From assembly GCA_937897265.1 (NCBI GenBank), contig CALCPT010000125.1, positions 1 to 10,130 of the forward strand: a stretch of 10,130 nt of DNA, in the 5' to 3' direction. Positions 7,014 through 10,130 of the stretch are shown piece by piece. This DNA comes from an uncultured Alcaligenaceae bacterium (GTDB lineage: Bacteria; Pseudomonadota; Gammaproteobacteria; Burkholderiales; Burkholderiaceae_B). Position 1 is the first letter of the stretch, and each line of letters opens with the position of its first letter. Under the pieces are notes generated by a model, which was not told the DNA's origin, made no database searches, and saw only the letters and a program-made list of their open reading frames with translations. The position numbers were made by a program, and so were the translations under genes.

Positions 7014-8078
7014 ATGCGTTTCTGGCCCGAACCCAAGCGCGATCTTGCGCGCAACTCCCGTTTCATCCCTTGGCCCAAGCCCTTTAAAACGGGCGGTGTT
7101 GGGGTCATTCTTGTCAATCTTGGTACGCCTGACGAACCCACCGCACCTGCGATCCGCAAGTATTTGCGCGAGTTTTTGTCCGATCCGCGCGTCATTGAGA
7201 TTCCCAAGCTGTTGTGGTGGCCGATTTTAAATGGTCCGATTTTGATGGCACGGCCGCGTAAGCTTGTGCCGCGATACAAAAGTGTCTGGATGGAGGGTGG
7301 CTCGCCTTTGATGGTGTATACCCAACGCCAAACCGAAGGGCTACGCCAGCTGTTCGCGCAACGCGGGCTTGCCATCGAGGTTGAAACGGGCATGCGCTAC
7401 GGCCAGCCCTCAATCAAACAAGCCATGCTGCGTTTACGTGAGCGTGGCTGTGAGCACATGCTCGTGGTGCCGCTCTACCCACAATATGCCTCAAGCACAA
7501 CCGCGACGGTGGTCGATGAGGTGGCTCGGGTCGCCAGTCACATGCGCGATCAGCCCGCGTTGCGTTTCATCAAGCGCTTTCATACCGATCCAGCCTTTAT
7601 TGGCCCCTTGGGCGACAAGATTGCTGCTTTTTGGCAACAGCACGGCAAGCCCCAAAAGCTAGTGATGAGTTTTCATGGTCTGCCCAGGCAGTGTGTTGAT
7701 CTTGGCGATCCATATTGCCGTGATTGCTACGAAACGGCGCGCGCGTTAGCGCAGTATTTAGGCTTGCCCGATGAGGCCTATCAAGTTACGTTTCAAAGCC
7801 GTTTTGGCCCTGCCAAGTGGCTTGAACCCTACACCGAGCCAACGCTCCAAAAGCTTGCTCAACAAGGGGTGACTGACATTGATGTGGTCTGCCCAGGCTT
7901 TTTGGCAGATTGCCTTGAAACGCTTGAAGAAATTCAGGTCGAGGTCTGCGAAGCCTTCATGCATGCCGGTGGCAAACGATTTAGGTATATTCCAGCACTA
8001 AACGACGATCAGGCGTGGGTGAATTCGTTGGCTGATATGGTGCTTGGGCAGCTGCAGGGCTGGCCAATCGAGCCCTAG
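7014..8078 (+). CDS. hemH: Ferrochelatase
   Basis: HemH inserts ferrous iron into protoporphyrin IX, the last step of protohaem synthesis. The 354-residue protein is longer than the roughly 320 of E. coli because of a basic N-terminal extension of about 25 residues before GVGVILVNLGTPDEP. Family landmarks are FLSDPRV (55-60), GGSPL (95-99), MRYGQPS, VPLYPQYASSTTAT, MSFHGLP with the metal-site histidine 221, FQSRFGPAKWLEPYT (260-274) and CPGFLADCLETLEEI with glutamate 302. ATG 7014 is 5 nt after the hrcA stop and has no strong Shine-Dalgarno, so expression is probably coupled to hrcA. It ends 181 nt before grpE. Activity cannot be judged beyond the conserved residues. Confidence 0.97.
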   Translation: MRFWPEPKRDLARNSRFIPWPKPFKTGGVGVILVNLGTPDEPTAPAIRKYLREFLSDPRVIEIPKLLWWPILNGPILMARPRKLVPRYKSVWMEGGSPLMVYTQRQTEGLRQLFAQRGLAIEVETGMRYGQPSIKQAMLRLRERGCEHMLVVPLYPQYASSTTATVVDEVARVASHMRDQPALRFIKRFHTDPAFIGPLGDKIAAFWQQHGKPQKLVMSFHGLPRQCVDLGDPYCRDCYETARALAQYLGLPDEAYQVTFQSRFGPAKWLEPYTEPTLQKLAQQGVTDIDVVCPGFLADCLETLEEIQVEVCEAFMHAGGKRFRYIPALNDDQAWVNSLADMVLGQLQGWPIEP

Positions 8079-8197
8079 CCGGGCGCTGTTTTAGCTGTTC
8101 GTGTCTGTCAGTGCCTGCGGTTTACGCTTGTTGAACCCGTTATTGTCTGAATCGCGGCGCATCATGCAAAATTCGGGCACTTTTTTCGTGGTTAACC

Positions 8198-8224
8198 CTT
8201 GAATTATTGGATTTAGCCCCAATT
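8198..8224 (+). promoter_or_regulatory. Sigma32 heat-shock promoter of grpE
   Basis: CTTGAA (8198-8203) is followed after 13 nt by CCCCAATT (8217-8224), a close match to the sigma32 (RpoH) consensus CTTGAAA / CCCCATNT. Initiation near 8231 would give a leader of about 29 nt before the grpE ATG. No CIRCE repeat overlaps it. Confidence 0.85.
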
Positions 8225-8259
8225 GCTACTTCAGATCAAGCATTTTTCTGGAGAAGTAC

Positions 8260-8829
8260 ATGGCATCCCCCCAAGACTCGACTGATGGCAACAAAGAGCA
8301 CGACCCCGCAATGGCCGAAGCACCCGCTGAGGGCGCAACTGAGGCTGTTCAAGAGCCGGTTGTCTTAGATCCCCTCGAGCAGTTGCAGGCTGAACTCGCT
8401 GCTGCGCTAGCTCAAGTTGCCGAGCAAAAAGATCAAGCCTTGCGGGCGCACGCCGAGATGGAAAATGTTCGCCGTCGTGCTCAAGAAGAAGTCTCTAAGG
8501 CGCGTAAGTTTGGTATCGAATCGTTTGCGGAAGGCTTAGTTCCGGTTAAAGATAGTTTAGAGGCGGCTTTGGCGCAGACCGAACAAACCGCTGAAACCAT
8601 GCGCACCGGGATTGAAGTGACTCTCAAACAGTTGGTCAGTGCCTTTGAGCGCAACCATCTGAAAGAAATTGCACCCGAAGCCGGTGCCAAGTTTGACCCG
8701 CACCAACATCAGGCGATTGCGACGATTCCGGCTGAGCAGGCGTCCAATACCGTGGTGCAAACGCTGCAAAAGGGTTATTTGATTGCAGACCGCGTGTTAC
8801 GACCAGCCTTAGTGACCGTGGCGGCTTGA
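8260..8829 (+). CDS. grpE: Nucleotide exchange factor GrpE
   Basis: GrpE is the co-chaperone that releases ADP from DnaK to let it cycle substrate. The 189-residue protein has the family length. The first 40 residues are acidic and probably disordered. Residues about 40-115 form the long dimeric helix ([31 protein letters not shown]). The C-terminal beta-domain carries [13 protein letters not shown] and the signature [22 protein letters not shown] good ribosome binding site (TGGAGAAG) ends about 5 nt before ATG 8260. A sigma32-type promoter lies upstream. grpE precedes dnaK by 240 nt and is probably a separate heat-shock transcript, although readthrough into dnaK is possible. Confidence 0.97.
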   Translation: MASPQDSTDGNKEHDPAMAEAPAEGATEAVQEPVVLDPLEQLQAELAAALAQVAEQKDQALRAHAEMENVRRRAQEEVSKARKFGIESFAEGLVPVKDSLEAALAQTEQTAETMRTGIEVTLKQLVSAFERNHLKEIAPEAGAKFDPHQHQAIATIPAEQASNTVVQTLQKGYLIADRVLRPALVTVAA

Positions 8830-8917
8830 ACCTCGAGCCTAAATGACGTTTGTGGCTTTACCCAGGGCTAATCAAGGCCGCGGCGTAACGCCAGTCTGAA
8901 TGAGAGCCGAGTTTGAG

Positions 8918-8967
8918 AATTAAGTTTTTTCGGTGTTGGGCAATTTAAGTTTTTTTAGAATTTGGGC
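8918..8967 (+). repeat. Imperfect tandem repeat upstream of the dnaK promoter
   Basis: Two adjacent units, 8918-8941 (24 nt) and 8942-8967 (26 nt), share the pattern AATT(T)AAG followed by six or seven T, a short variable stretch, then TTGGGC. The second is followed by AAT, so TTGGGCAAT occurs at 8936 and again at 8962. The units are AT-rich and lie 20-70 nt upstream of the sigma32 -35 element. They could be binding sites for a regulator or just slippage duplication. No hairpin accompanies the T runs, so they are not terminators of grpE. Confidence 0.6.
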
Positions 8968-8986
8968 AATAAAAGAGGGTTTTAGT

Positions 8987-9014
8987 CTTGAAATCGCCCA
9001 ATTCCCCCCCAATT
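8987..9014 (+). promoter_or_regulatory. Sigma32 heat-shock promoter of dnaK
   Basis: CTTGAA (8987-8992, with a further A) and CCCCAATT (9007-9014) are separated by 14 nt, matching the sigma32 consensus. The -10 octamer is identical to that of the grpE promoter. Seven consecutive C at 9004-9010 allow small changes in register. Initiation near 9021 gives a leader of about 49 nt to the dnaK ATG. Confidence 0.85.
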
Positions 9015-9069
9015 ACCACTCATCGAAGCAGTCACCCCTAATTCTGATTTTTAAAAAGGTAGTTTGACC

Positions 9070-10130
<1,061 letters not shown>

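Noticed and set aside
6983..7393. Minus-strand frame of 136 codons opposite the hrcA/hemH junction
   Set aside because: Antisense to conserved hemH, with no protein family likeness; treated as a shadow.
8057..8095. GGGCT/AGCCC stem overlapping the hemH stop, followed by a TTTT run
   Set aside because: The stem lies mostly inside the coding sequence, the loop is large and the T run is distant; not a convincing terminator.
8881..8960. T runs after grpE (8925-8930, 8950-8956) as intrinsic terminators
   Set aside because: No stable stem directly precedes either run; the only nearby hairpin is the 4-bp GGCG/CGCC at about 8882-8892, which is too far upstream.

Overview
The window is a housekeeping chromosome segment from a betaproteobacterium, most likely Burkholderiales and probably Alcaligenaceae-like. 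This rests on the neighbourhood (hrcA-hemH beside nadK-recN, fur divergent from bamE-dapB, grpE-dnaK), on a long-tailed BamE, on a classical proteobacterial Fur, and on sigma32-type heat-shock promoters. The placement is inference; no genus can be named from the sequence alone. I see no insertion sequence, prophage, CRISPR array, toxin-antitoxin pair or other accessory system. All ten protein genes are recognisable core genes with intact reading frames; dnaK and one tRNA run off the window ends.

Layout. Positions 1-184 (minus strand) hold tRNA-Gly(GCC) followed by tRNA-Cys(GCA), with a strong hairpin between them. Their promoter overlaps the start of murB, which runs divergently on the plus strand (242-1291). 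murB converges on dapB, the distal gene of a minus-strand bamE-dapB pair (2757 to 1365). fur (2904-3335, plus) diverges from bamE and converges on recN. recN (5025-3382) follows nadK (5937-5029) by 3 nt on the minus strand. nadK diverges from hrcA (5992-7008, plus), and hemH follows hrcA after 5 nt. grpE (8260-8829) and dnaK (9070 to the right edge) each have their own upstream heat-shock promoter.

Functions. murB and dapB supply cell-wall precursors (UDP-MurNAc; lysine/diaminopimelate). bamE is an outer-membrane assembly lipoprotein. fur controls iron, and hemH inserts iron into haem. nadK makes NADP, and recN repairs DNA breaks. hrcA, grpE and dnaK belong to the heat-shock response: HrcA is a repressor, while grpE and dnaK carry near-consensus sigma32 promoters with the same -10 octamer. 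No CIRCE element for HrcA is visible here, so its target probably lies elsewhere (groESL is the usual one).

No intergenic stretch exceeds about 240 bases. The most interesting non-coding signals are the tRNA/murB overlapping promoter, the hairpin between the two tRNAs, and a set of related repeats just upstream of and inside the dnaK heat-shock promoter. I did not find an undescribed system.
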